DNA of 64,000 nucleotides from Hyposmocoma kahamanoa. Its lineage: Eukaryota; Arthropoda; Insecta; Lepidoptera; Cosmopterigidae. The notes below the pieces were generated by a model. It had not been told where the DNA came from and did no database searches. It worked only from the letters and a program-made list of their open reading frames with translations. Position numbers and translations under genes: made by a program. The stretch lies in assembly GCF_003589595.1 (NCBI RefSeq), contig NW_020654422.1, positions 17,124,951-17,188,950 on the forward strand, read 5' to 3'. This document shows, piece by piece, positions 22,948-37,900 of the stretch. Each line of letters begins with the position of its first letter. Positions within the stretch are counted from its first letter, which is position 1.

Positions 22948-25900
22948 CTTGCACATGCAACCATACACATTATTAATTTTTAGTTTTACTTAGCCTACAT
23001 AATAAGATCAGCATTTACTCTAGTAATAACTGTACCGATTTGAAAGAGTGGTGACTTCTGACAGAAGTGTTTTCATACTTAAAAGAAGTTCACAAGCAAT
23101 AATAACGTGACAAGCCTACGCTTTCAGCGATAGACGTAACATGACGTGTGAGGATTTACGTGACGAACAGGCAACAGTTACACTACTTGTCTTGTATCAT
23201 GGTATTCATGGTAAATTTTACTTCAAGTCCCACCTTCTGCGCAACGAAGAGTTCGTAGACGACACAAACGCCAGTGACGGTGATGCCCTGTTCTTTGCAA
23301 AGTATCGCGATGCCCACACACGCCGTGCATGCTGCCACGTAGCGCCAGTCTGGAAATTATAATATAGAAACATTCTTATTATCCCTTAATCGTGTACTTG
23401 TACTTCTTTGAATTACATTTGGAACACAAGACAAGTACCCCCCCTCCGTCAATTAACGCACAGGTATAATAGAGGTATAATAAAAAAATACTGATATAAT
23501 CCACAAACGCTTAGAGCGCATATTAATTACCAAATTAATTTCACAAACTGTTTAGTTTTTGTAAGAAAGTACTAGCATATTGTTTTTTGACTCATGAGCC
23601 CCCTTTCATAATCACTATATCGCGCGTGGTCAGAAGCGTAGCGTTCTTTTGCACGCGATTGCTCGTGTTCGCTTTTATTGAGTATTTTAATTATAAGAGT
23701 GTCTGTGTAAAGCCCTTTAATGAATATAATATAATAATTACGACATAAACTCTAGGTGTTCCATACCTGTACACCGTCGTCTGCTGGCAGCGCGTGCGTA
23801 GCACAACAAGGCCCCTAGGAAGAATACAGAGGACAGCATTTCTGCCCTGCCCACCACACCCGTCACCTGCGTGGAAACAAAATTATCAACACATGCCTCT
23901 AATTGCGTCATAAAGAGGAAACTAATTTATAAGAGCATAAGAGGCTTAAAGTTCTCTTGGGGGAAACCTTCGTGGTAGAGTAGGCGTGTATAAAGTTTTT
24001 GAGTGTACTCACGAATTATTATAAAACAATTTGTTAAAGTAAACTTCGCTATACCTATCAGCGTTCTCACTTGCCAACTGTAACAGTTAGTTTATATTTC
24101 AAGGAATTAAACGACCTATAAATATAATTATGCCTAAATCCCCACAAATTGAGGCGTCGAAAGTTTTGGGCCATCTGTTTCAGAAAGGCTTGCCTAAATT
24201 ACAATTCAAGCAGGCTTTAATTTTGTTTACAGAGACAACAGCCAAGAAAATAAGTTAGAGAAAATAGTGCGCCGTTCGCAAAGGACGTAAAGTCTTGGAA
24301 AAATGGAGTGGAGGGTGGAAAGCCGTGTCTATAAAAATAGCAAACATAGTTAGAGAGCATTAGAGGAGACATGTCGTCTTACAACTTCATTACATACAGT
24401 TTTGCTGAGAAAGCAAATGTGGGGTAATAGTATACAATTTGCAGTTTCTATTAACAAACGTACGTTACGACTTGATGGGAATCGTACCCATACACGAATA
24501 CTTAATTGGTGACATACACGAATAGTTAGTTAATGGGCTTCAAAAAACAAATATACCTACTCAATTTACATCTGAAAAATAGTTTCATTTCCAATGTGCC
24601 GCAAAAACCTAAAAACTCGTTGTAGGTATACACGAATTACTAAAGTTTTGGTTTTGTTTAAATTGGTTGAATTTTAAAGTTGTCATCGGTTTCCTTAATA
24701 TAAATTATGCGCAATATTCAAAACAACAATATTTTTGCGTGTGGAAAATCTTGTTATGTATAAGTAGAGCGATTATATATTATTATTATGTGGGTAACTT
24801 GATTGTCGTATATGTACGAAAAGATTTGGTCACTAAAACAAGAAAACAAGCAGTGGGTAGCTCAAGGTTCCGATTTTCGTACAGAAAATGTCACAGTAGA
24901 AAACCGCGGACGATCGCAGATTTTAGCATTCACAATAGACTCATCCTAATACGAGGAATATGGCACCGAAGCGGTTATACACTCCTTCGATATGGCAAAA
25001 CGTCGACATAAATTAGAATTTTGACAAATAATGTAATAAATAAATAAATTAAAGTAATGACTTTAACACCGATGTAACTAAGGTATACGTTTGGTGCATT
25101 TATTTATTTATTTATTGCAAACAATGTTAGCACAAACATTGAATACAGGTAATTACTAAGTACAAACATATCTCTTTAGACATTTTTATTCGTAATGTAT
25201 TCTTTATCGATTATTATTTGAATACAATGGGACAAAAACGGGCTTTGTACAACTTAGTTTCAAAATCTTTTGAAGTTTCTATTGATGTCGAGAACAATAA
25301 TTTTTTAGACAATAACAATTTTAGTAACATTTTCTATAGATGTAATTTTTAACTTTATTGAATATCACGATGTTTGACTACCATGATATTCAATTATTTT
25401 TGTGAAATTACTCCAAAAGCTAAATATAAGAATCTGCACCAAGCACAGAAAAATTCGTAAGGTCCACTAGTACGTTCCGTGGCTTAGTTGGTATAGCATT
25501 TGCTGTGAGACGTTGGTTCGAAGGAGTTTTTGTTGGTGTTCTATCTTTGTATTAATAATTAGTAGCTAGGCGTTGGTGGTTCTGGACCACTCGTACAGTG
25601 GGAATGTGGACCTTATAGCACCAAAACGTCACAACTTACCACAAAACACCGCCCAAACAAACAGCAACCTTATACCAACCAACATAAGCCCCATCCAAAC
25701 CATGACTCAACACCTACAATTCTCACTCAGAATCAAAACGACATAACTGCTCGCCAAACCATTCTTGCCCTTACACATATGCGCCATAAAGTCCACCACA
25801 TTCCCATTGCACGAGTGGTCCAGAACCACCAATGCCTAGCTACTATAATTATTACAATCTAGTGGAGTAATTTCATAAAAAGAATTGAATATCATGGTGG

Positions 25901-28900
25901 TCAAAAACAGTTACATTCAATAAACTTCAAAATTACAATTATTAAAGCGACATCTCTAGTCAGGTCCTGGTAGCTCTAAAGGCACCTGGTTGAGTGTAGA
26001 AAAGTTTCATATATTTCTCACATATGGCGCTAAAGCAAAAAGTCGTTAAAAACCAAAAACAAAGATCTGCAACAAGCACATAAAAGAATTCGTGAGGTCC
26101 GCTGGTTCGTTACGTGGCTTATTTGGCATAGCGTCTAGCGTCTAGCGGTTTGCTAGAAGACGTCAGACGTCGGTTCGAATCCGGCCGGATCGAAGGAATT
26201 TGTATTAATAATTATACAAATTAGTGGAGTAATTTTACAAAAAAATTTTGAATATCAATTCAAAAAAATGTAGTTGCATTGTAATGTCTTAAAAATAAAT
26301 TTATTGTAATTCATCATTGAAAAGTGCGTCTTCATTTATGTGCAAATATTTTTATTTCGTCTGATCAATTGTATAATTTTGATACTGACTACATAAAAGA
26401 AATCTTTAGACAACAGCTGATGACTGAACTTAATACGTTTACAAGACACGCCAACAACAATTAATGGACTAGTTTTCACAAGCCCGTGAAATCGATTAGA
26501 GCTTCAATATAACGTCGGAGCTGGTAGTTAACGCCATAATATGAAGTTATTAGCGACAGACAAGCAATCTCTATGAACATTTTAATTAGAGAATGATACT
26601 CAGCTAGTTCGTACAAAAATAAGGGGTACAATAAAAGGGTTGATTTGACTCGACTTCCATAAGTCGAACTGCAGTTAATGTGTGTGACTTCGACATTTGA
26701 AGGTCAGAAACATGTAATTATCATACTTTATTTATACTTGACAAGGTTGTCAAAGTGGCGGAAAAAAATTGGATGGGGAAGGCACAACAGACAAGGATCG
26801 GAAAGAATGGAGTGTGTTGGAAGAGATCTACACTCAGCATTGGGTGGACAGAAGTTGGAAAGAAGAAGGAAGAAGAGAAATAAGCTTTTTGGTGATATCA
26901 AGCACATCCAAACCAAAAGAGATCAATTTGAAATTAAAACCACTGCACTGCCTGGTTGGACGAAATTCCAAAACTGACTATTGCCAACAAACGGCTAATT
27001 TATAAAACAATTGAAAAGCCAATTTAGTCATGTGGCATACAACTCTGGGAAGTTGCTAGCACCTTCAATGTAATGATTATTTAAAGGGTGCAAAGCAATA
27101 CACTTCGTCAAATATCAAACGTGACATGGTTCATAAAAACAATGGAGATCCACGAATTTCTTGACATGTCCACAGTTAAAGAAGAAATAGCCTCATATGG
27201 TGCACCCGCAGCACCCGCCTGCAACATCACCCAAATCAACTAGCCAAGCAGCTCACCATGCCTGAAAACATATGACTAAAAAGAGGCGTGACATATTTGA
27301 CCACGATAGTCTGCAAAATACGTGATTAAACAATCTGTACTGCTGGGTTCCACTGGGAGTAGCACCTTTTCCAATGTGATAATACTACAACCCATCTCTT
27401 TATAGTCAACAAGGCTGATTGCAGGATAAATAATAGAAAAAAAAAATGATATCAAGCCACGGGAAGTACAAGTCGTGCGCCTGTTGGTAAGTGATAGCCT
27501 ACTCTAATAGTTACTGTGCCATTCAAAGCTTTAAATAGCAAAGATCTGAGGATCACTGCCACTGCGCACGTCGCCTTCAGGCACAAAGTTGACAAGTCCC
27601 ACGTGTCTGTAATTTCAGTTGTATGTTATATTTATATAAATGAATAGGTATACTAAATGTCCTTACGGTGGATAGCAAAATAATATTTCAAAATTTTACA
27701 AATAATAACATCACCTGGAAACTTTATTAATTTTCCACATATTATTCGTACTACAGTTTCCGTAACCTGGTTTATGTCCACGTCCAATTAAAAATACTTG
27801 CCTTCGTTGTGTCCATAAAGGTGGCATCACTGCTCTGCGCTATGACCAATTATTTTATTGTCATCGATATGTCCATCACTTGCGAAGGTATTTTAAGAAA
27901 CTAATGCAATGTATAATGTAAGCATAACTATTGAACTACTTAACCAATGCAACGTGCTATGTATAATGTAAGAGTAACTAAAAGTTACTGCTTTGCTGGA
28001 TAATTAATACCTAAGGCAAGCCGATGGGCCCAGTTATATAGAACTTGCGCTATTGCTGCATTTGAGTCGAAAAGACTCAATACAGGCCCGTACTGAGAAT
28101 ATAACTCAAACTCGTCATCGGAGCCATGTGTATTACCAAACTATCATTTTATTGAATAGCTGGTATTAGGTATTTTGTACTTAAATTGTATTTCAAGAAG
28201 TGGTTACCTTCATAATTATTTTTATTAATCGATTACCATTAACAAAAATTCCTTCGATTTGATTGGACTCAAACCAGAATCTATTGCCATATCGGTACCA
28301 CCGCTCTTACCATCTGAACTATAGACCGAGTCAGAGATGTTACGGATTATGTGCTTTTTGCAGATTTTTATATTGAGTTTAAACGGTTATTTTTGCCGTC
28401 AGAAACTTATAAGAGTGAAGAAACTTTCATTACTTTCTTACAGGTGGCGCTGAAGTAGTAAAAGTATCATGATATATACAATATTTTTTTTTAATGTTTT
28501 ATAATCGTAAATTCAGCGATAGAACAGAGAGAAAAATGAGTATCTTATTAAGTATATTATTATCTCTATCATTGTGTACAATAGGACATAACGAAGGCGA
28601 GTGTTACTAATTGGACGTGGACATAAACCAGGCTATGGTAGCAACTGTACTGACCCAACGTAAAACTGCAGTGTCGCTTCGCATCATAAAATGAAGTGGC
28701 ACTGGGTTCGGCGCACTTTATTTCAGTAAGACTTTATTGTTATCGCGACTTAAAAGTTAATAACTTTAGAACTATATTGGTTTGATTTTACTGAAAACTC
28801 TTATTTTGTTTACGTCTTTTTTGCAAACAGCCTGTCCCTCGTGTGTGCTGTTAGTTTTAGACCTTCTTTATTATAATCGGAATTGGGTGAACGATGTCTA

Positions 28901-31900
28901 TTAAGCACATATTGCCATTCTTATTCATAACTAACTTAACCGATATTTTTGCGAAATTGAGTTATTAACATGTCTGGTATCAGTAAAACTAGTTCTACAA
29001 CCCCCTATAAGTTGTTTGTCTATATCTTATTTAGTTTCAGTTTTATTGTTAAAGGAAAATTAGCGTAATACACATTTTTGAAAGAAAAATGCCAATTACG
29101 CAATTAGTTATGAGAAAAAGGGCAGTATGTAAGTGGGGTGTAGAGTCTTAAGGCTTAATTTACATCACCGCGAATGGAAGCAAATTTTTACACAGAAATT
29201 GTAAATAATTGTAATGCTAACGCACACACTCATAGTCCCGCAGTAGGGAAACCCTGAATAGCGGATGCCATGGACCTACACATAGACAACCACAAATTAC
29301 GCCCAAATTCACGAGATAAATAAACGTAGACAATACAAATATTTCCCCGGCCCGGGAATGGAGCTCTACGTGGGAGTCCAGCATGGCAACCGTTCGGCCT
29401 CGGAGGCAGTTTGATAATAAACTTTATGTCGATCTATTTCTGCGTTCTTGCGTTCAAGTTTCGAAGAGTAAGGGTATTGGTGAAATTACAGGCACATGAG
29501 ACTTGTCAACTTATGAGTCAGGGTGACAGGCAGTGGCCGTGTCCCTCAGATTTAAAGCTGTGTAACGTGATATCTTGAGATATATATATATATATATCTT
29601 GATACGATACTGTAGCTACGGAAATTCCCGTGACAGCCTGTGAATTCTCCGAAAGACGCGTGATCTGTTTTTTAGCTTTAGGTACAGGGTTTCCCTAATG
29701 CGGAGTTATGAGTGTGTGCATCATTATTATTATAGTTGAGTGTACCTTATTATAGTAATGTAGGTATTGTAATCAAAAGTTCCTATCTCAAATTGTTACA
29801 CCTAGAAGTGCCCTAAGGGGGTCCATATGAACACATGTATATTAAGTAAGACCTTTTATAACATTATGGTGGCAACAAGTAAATAATTTTAACTGTTCCG
29901 TTTCAAAGACGAATGGACTGACGTTCCAGTTTTGAGAGGTACTTGTGTTTGCAGACTTCGCCGTACGGCGAATGGTTGTCATAAAACATCAGCGGAATTA
30001 GCCCATGCACTTTGGTTCCATATGCAAAGCAGCTGTAGTTTTGTAATGGCGGATTCTTTTTAAAAATAAATAATTTTTGCGTGGTGTGAAGAGACATCTT
30101 GGATTGTATCAAGACTGCATTAGGTTCCTTCACCTTCACGTTTGGATTCAACTTTCCATTTAACAACCAAAGGAACAGTAGAGCCATGTGGAAGAGCTCG
30201 TCCAGTGACAATGTGACCTTTACTGCTTTCCAATTTCGAAAGGTAAGGGTGTTGGTGAAATTGCAGGCACATGGGACTTGTCAACTTATGTCTCAGGGTG
30301 ATGGGCGCAGTAGCAGTGCATATCTGAGGAGATATTTGTGTTTTAAAGCTCTGAGTGGCACTGTAAATGTTGTGGACAGGCGTGTCGCTTACCACCAGAC
30401 GCACGACTTGTTCGTCCCGTCAGTCACTTGGTATCATAAAATGTAACAAAAGAATATTTAATTGATTAGTAAGTAAGTAACGTTTGATGTAGAACAAATT
30501 GTGGGTGCTAGTATTTTCAAGTTCCTTTTTTTTTACTCAGGTGCTAAAGATATATCGATACTTCGGAGAAGAAAGGGCGTAATAGCCAATTAAAACTAAA
30601 AAGGCACTGATGGAGTTCGGGCCTATTTTCATGTTTCGTTTCCTCTAATCAAAACGTTAAATATAATTAAAACATGAACAAAAACAACGAGAATTTTTTG
30701 TTTTTCACCCGTTTCGTATTTTGAAGTTTGGCTTTTATGCCCTTTCCTCCCTGATATTGATGCAATTTAGGCCTTTATACATTATGTCAAAATACGAACT
30801 ATTCAGCCTGCAACGTTTTAAAGATGTTAATTCCGAACTTTCCATACCTACTAGAATTTGTTGTTGAAAATTCAACAACATAATAATTACAATTCTGACT
30901 GAATATTTTGCCCCTTTAGAATAAAAATGCCTTAAACAAAATGAAAACTTTTTGGGAATACCTACGCAAAATAAGATTTGAAGTTGATTAATTAAATAAT
31001 AGACATTTTCACATCACTAAACGCATGGGCTCAAGAGGGCTGCAAATCTCCATACTAGAGATCGTAACTCTCAAAAAGGTCAAAATGCCCTCTTACATCT
31101 AGACGGTGCTGGTCAATAGCCTGGAAGTAGTTATATTATGAAAATGGCCGTGGATATCAATTAATGCCTCTTTAATATGTAATATAAGAAGTCAGTTTTT
31201 TTCCTTGTAGGTAATATTATTCAAATCATGAGCTAATGTTATTTTCTGAACTTTGATAATTATGTGTGTCAATAGATGGTATACTGTTACAAACTAGTTT
31301 ATAAATTAACGCTCCCTATTTTATTTTATTTTTATTTTCATTGTTTTTGGAAAACTTACGGCTAGCTAAGAAGAACAGAATAAAGTATAATACACGGCTG
31401 ACAGGTTAGTGAATGTGTGCTGAGGGCTAATTAAAAGTTTCCACAGATAATTATTTACAGTGATAGAAACAAACTAAGTAAATTGGCGACTTAAAGAAAA
31501 AAACATACCTAATAAGTAAAAATAACGAAATTAAAAACGTTTAACAGTTATAGTATCTACAATTTGAAGAAAAATAAACATACTCCTGAGTAAGCGTTGT
31601 AGTTTACTTGTACTGGTGTTGAACAAGTCCACCTCACCATATCTATTAACTAAGGAGTTAAATGAGCGAGACGCTCTATTTGAAAATGAATTTTGTCTAT
31701 AATTTGTCCTAACCCTGGGGTGATAGGGTTTCTCAGTGCAACCTTGCTTGTACTTAGTCCTATTTGCTCATGGGGTTCTGGGCAATCGATAGTGCCGTTT
31801 GCTATGTTAGTTAGGTAAGTCAAATCAGCCATTTCTCTCCGTTTGTATAATGGCAGAAAGTGAAATTTGCAGTCTCATAATTTGGCAGAAATATACCGGC

Positions 31901-34900
31901 TCGATATTGCAAGTAACTGAATGGGTAGATGGAGCTATACTTTAGCAAAATAAAATAAAATCGGCACTATCCATAAAATTCTGTGCCATAAGCGCCATCC
32001 AGTTGATTTGTTTGTCATAACTAAAAATTACAGTTGCTTTGATAAATTGCAACTCGTCAATGTAAATCAAATTAGTTACAAAATAGCTATTTGGTATTCG
32101 TTGCGACTTTTTAACTGCCTCTGTGGCTGAACGGTTACCATACCACGGCCGGACTGCCACGCGGAGATCCCGGGTTAGATTCACTTTGTCACTTTTTCGC
32201 CAACGGTGATAGCGTGTTGTATTTGTAGACGCAGGTTCAACACTACATGTGCCGTTTACACATCGACGCGAGTGTGGAATTTCAAATATATGAAAAAGAT
32301 CCATAATAGCATGAACGTGTCATTCGAACTTTAAAGAAACAATCATTTCTAAAATCGTTTTACGTACAGACTCATTTTGTTAATTTTTTTAATTAGGTCA
32401 CTTTCATTCTAAAGGTGCGATATAATCATTGTCGTCAACGAATCATAAACAGAACAAAAAGTGAAAACAACATTCATAACATAAGCGAAATAAATCGGAA
32501 ACGGGAATCAATGAATGAATGTTGAAACTTTAAAATAACAGGAATTATAAATACTCGTCAAAATGTAAATGACAGCGTCGAGCAGGAATAATACGAGTTG
32601 AGATTTAAAAAACTGCCCGTGGGGTTGGCCCGAGGGAGTTATTTGGAAAGTGCACGTTTAATTCCGCGATAAATAACAACCGAATAATTTCGAACGACGA
32701 TTCGCAGAACGCAGCTTGTTTGCGTACAAGCATGAAAAGGAATATGTTTTAAATTGAAAATGCTGCAATGGAGAAAGTCATTTAATGCTACAAAAAGCCG
32801 CCAACCGCATTTATACTAAGAGCTCCATTTATAAATCAATAGAGTGCCTTTTCTAAATGCCTTGCAAAATCGTCACTCGGTATTAAAATTGTTACTTCAC
32901 GGAATTGTGTTACAATTAGGGGTACAAAGTACATTTGGTTATATCAACATTTCAAAGCTTTTCAATTCATTCAGGAAATGAGAATGTGTCCCCAGTGCTT
33001 TAGCCCGTCCACCATTTGACGTAGGTAAAATATGATTTTATATTTTCTTGTATAGGGACAATAAATGGAACCGACGACAGGAAACAGTGATGTTTACGTT
33101 TATTTAGTAGCTAAAAATAGGTGGGATTAATAAACGGTATACACGAATTACTCGTGCCGGAGGAATTACACAAAATTTACATACATATAACTAATGCATT
33201 CGGTGTAGTATATTAAACCGTCTTTGGTATATACAGAGTTATTTTTAAAATACGTATAACCTCGCAGGGCTGTACTCGTATTACTAACATCGTAAACAAC
33301 AACTTTTATTCTATGACTTTTTGCAAAACATAATAAGTATACCAAAAATAAACTTTTAAGTTTTTGTTGTACTTCCTATCTGACACTTTTTACATTTATA
33401 TTAGGTACAATAAGTTCAAACGTGCAAGCATCCTCCTCAACGACTCCCACCCCCGTACTGCACAGAGTTATTACCATTTATAGCCTGTCTTTTTTCAAGA
33501 CGGAGTAAAATGACATTTGTAGTGTTCCCAGTTTTCATAAAATTTGAAATAGTTTATAGTCGATAGTTTTATCGACAGATTGTGAAAGAAGATAAAATTT
33601 TGACAAAAATGACTGTATTGTGAACGTTACGACGTTCTAATGATTACTAATTACGTTATTGCCTTCTTTATTCTTATTTTGACAGTTTTACTAGTATCGA
33701 GATCAATTTTTATTCATATACATTTTAAAACAAGAATCATATTCGGCTATATGATTATCTATATTGAATTAAAATGAAAAACTTCAAAATATGTCTCCTC
33801 TTTGTATTTTTCATAAACTTAATTCTAAATACAGTGTATGTATGAACTTACAAAAATAGACAATTCAAATGAACTTGTGCTCAGTAATTGGATGAATAAT
33901 GGGTAGAGGATGATTGAAATGGAACAAGTACGGCTATTTATTCCATAAGCGTGACCAATATTCAGTCGATAATCGATAGAATATTTATCAACTGCAATCA
34001 CTAGCTGCTCGCAAGCGGGCAATACTTTTGCGCTATGAACTGTCATTTTACTCCATCTTCAAAAAGGATAAACAACAGAGCGACCTATTTAAATTTATTT
34101 ATTTTTGTATGAAAGTAAAATGTGATGCACTATTAAAAGTCATGGGATAAAAGTTGTTGTTAATGATGTTAGTAATCTATTCCTGAGACGTTGTTGAGAT
34201 TTTAAAAATAACCCCATACGCACCTATGGAAACCTATAAGACCTATAGAAAGTCATATAGGATATAACGTTCCTTTTTTATTGATAATCGGTAGGTACCG
34301 AGTAGTTTCTTCCTTCTTTACTACTATATACTAAGTATATGCAGAGTCAGCGCCCTTTTACTGTTACTACAATCACGTTATGTTTTTTCTTTTATTATTT
34401 AATTTTTTTTTATTAATTTGTAATTGTGTTATATCAATGAATAAAGTATCTATCTGTCTATATATTTTTACGAACTCAAACTCAAAATAACCTTTATTAG
34501 CCTGAAAAGACTAGAGTTTCTTTTTGTAAATAAACATTTGTATACATTTATCATTTACAATATTGCAAGAGCTAAACGGCTAAACGTAGAAGCTGTATTT
34601 TTACCCTTAGCGTAAATATTTTGTTTTACTATAGTGTTAAACACAGATCACATAAATACTAGTAATAGACTGGTTAGTGGGCGGGGTCCGCGTTACCTAG
34701 CTTATGAACAGACGTTCATATGAGTGTCAACAGCGCGTCAGTCATCGTTCAAATGTGATACATAATTATTTTGTGGAAAAAATAGAAATATGCCATTATA
34801 TCATGTCGCGTAAAAAGCTAAAAGTTTAAAAAATACTCCGGGAGTGATTTCATCGGTAAGTACTAAAACTCTGTATTTTCTAATATTTTGAACAATACAA

Positions 34901-37900
34901 TACTATATATATTTCGAAACAAAACTATTTTCTTGCAACCCGGTAATAACAATATACATTGGTTGCTAGCCATCGCCGCCGTCAAAGAACAATTCGAATG
35001 ACGCTCAATGAATTGCTTGCACTAGCATCGATTACACTTGGTACTGGGTGTGTTGTAATCAAATTATCGATATGTAGAATCTCTGTATTTAGAAACCCGG
35101 TTTTGGTTTAGTTCAATATTTTTTTTATTATAGCGGTACCAATGCGTAAAAATAAATTGTTTACAGGTATTTAAAAGCTAACAATTTTGATTACTTAAAT
35201 GTTTGGTTCCAACACTCGCAATAGTTTTTTAAATTTTCAATTTAAGTAAAAACGATACATTAATGGAAAAGAAGGAAATATAGATAGAAGAGGTACAGTA
35301 CCGATAATTTGCAATGTAAAATTAAAACTTAAGCTCATGGAGTATCAAATGAAGATGTTATGAGATTGGAGATTTTCTTTCCCTTATCTACATGATTCCT
35401 ATCTCCCTACTTGCTATACGTCACCTTCATCCGTTTGAGTTCTTAGTTTTATCACAGGCATGATTTACATTTGCAGTTTTTGTATTGATTTTTTTTAGTT
35501 TCCCGCCGGATTTTTTTTTAAAGGAGAAATAGGCTGAAGCAACAGGCAATAAAAGCTGGGTACCTACTAAATGTAGCACCATTTGCTATAGGCATTTTAC
35601 GACATCACGTTAAATTATGATAAAATGTTGTTATTCATATATACATATGAATAACAACCGAAAAATTCATTAAAATAATAAATCATTTGGTTAATCAGGT
35701 GGACATGAAACTCAGAGTCGCCTTCACAAATTATAGACCACATCTGAATGTGAAAGTTTTCTCAGTTATTTTTCGTCAAGTTTTCATGAAACAAATGATT
35801 CGCTTCGTCGCCTTCGGAAATAAGTAGTTACATTTTCTTGACAAGCTCGTCGACGCTATAGGTGAAGTCATGTTCAGCCAGTTCAGAAAGAGGTAATTGT
35901 TGAACAATTAAGGGAGAATAAAGATTTTTATGAAGACTGTTTCAATATTTCATCCTTTCCAGTGATCGGATTGACTTGAAATCTGGTAGGTTAATGAAAG
36001 TACGATGACAGCATAATAAATCATTAATACTGTGATTGTAGCATGTAGCTACGTATATGCCATCCCTGCGTAGCTAATATCAATTAATATTTGCGTGTAA
36101 AACCTTATGCGTATTTGGTAACAAATGTGTGCGTGTGAAACTCAGCTACGCTAGTTCTCAAAGAAATTGCTTTAAATGCCGTTTCCATATACTCCGAGAT
36201 TAACCTTAATTATAGCAAGTATAAAGCAATGCCTAGTTCAATATTCCGCTAGTTAAGAAACATAATGTTGATATCAATTAAATGTCACATCCCTATCTGT
36301 AGATTGTCAACTTTTTGCTTTTGTTCCAAGAGGTTTATGTTTGGATTCTTAGCTGTTATGTGACTAGTAATAATAAAACCTTGTTAGATCCAAATAAGTT
36401 TCAATTTTTTTTACCAAAAGTTTTTTATTATTGTCTATTTTCGTTTGATAATTTTTAACCAATCAAAATTATGTTATCTTAGTACTAATGTAAGATTACG
36501 TTTTCTAATGTGTGTGTGGCGATACCGGTTTTGATACAAATGTTGCTTCAAGCCATTTCCACTCTTTTCTTTCTTCCGTGGTGTTAAACGTTGTAAATAA
36601 AAAAATGTTGTAAATGGCAAAGAATATAAACCCGAATCTTATTACAAAAGCTTGTACTTACATTGCCACTTAGACAAGTTTGTGGATTTTTTAAGACGAC
36701 TGTCAAGAGCAAGTAGGTTATATTTATTCCTCGTATTAACGTTATGGTTATCACTAGGGCTCCGATAAATATGTAGTATAAACTACTATATATGTAAATA
36801 TGTGAAAAAATATGGAGATAAAAAAAGAACAACTGTTTTCATGCTTTATGATAAAAAAATCAACAAATTTTATTCCACTTCAATTTAATTTTCGTTACTG
36901 TTATAATACACAATTACATGTTTTTTTAAAATTTTCACAATTAAAATTCTGTCAGTTTAGGCGGAACAACGCTTTGTACTGGCTGAATGAATGACCTTTC
37001 GACGTCACAGGATGTGATTGGAGCAAACTTAAATTTGCACAAGTCCGCAAGTGAGTAGGTCACGCGAGGTTGTCTTCTAAACTTCCGCACAGTACACTGT
37101 TAATTTTTTTTAGTGTATGAAACCCATTTTTTTTTCATGCACGCACGCAATTATTTTTTTAAATTAAATAAAATGCCACGTCTTATTGAAAATATATATT
37201 ATTGCAAGTTTCGTAAGGTCTAAACCAGTAAATATGGAAAAGAAAAGAAACTTTTTTGATTCTAAGTATTATTATTTGTGTAGTAACAATATAAATGAAA
37301 AATACGTAATTACATATTAATCCGGGCCTTAGTTATCACGATTTTTCATAAAAAAATATTATTCTTCTTAACATTAATTAAATTTATCGAGTTGTTAGGT
37401 TTTCGCGGTATGTTACATATAGGAAATGAAACTATTTTTTAACCGATTTCAGAAAAGGATGAGATTCTCAAATGGACTGTGTTTTTCTTTGTTTTTTTTT
37501 ATTTGTGTTACGCGATCACTCTCAATCACGATCACTCAAAATGGATTCACAAATGCCCATTTGGACAGGGGGTACCTTAGTATTGGTCACATTTAAATTG
37601 GAAGTCCATCAGCAATTCATCCCCTAGTGGCAAACTAGGGGATGAATCCGATTTCACATACTTTACGATAACCGATTTCAGTGAAACTTGGCAAATAGAT
37701 ATAATTCCACGAACTTTTGAGATCGTTTTTTTTATAATATCAAGTGACGGGATAAACAAGTCGTGCGCCCGTTGGACCACAGTTATCGCGTAACATACAT
37801 ACATACAAAAAAAAAATATAAAAACGTACAGTCGAATTGAGAACCTCCTCCGTTTTTTGAAATCGGTTAATAAAAAGTTTTATTGAATATCACGATGTTT

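Noticed and set aside
22620..22948. Regular short repeats that could be mistaken for a CRISPR array
   Set aside because: Units are 2-4 bp without unique spacers, and the sequence is eukaryotic.
22484..22993. Long open frames of Arg/Ala/Cys/Val or Thr/His/Ala repeats
   Set aside because: They arise from (ACGC)n and (CA)n microsatellites in several phases and strands and span an N gap; not genes.
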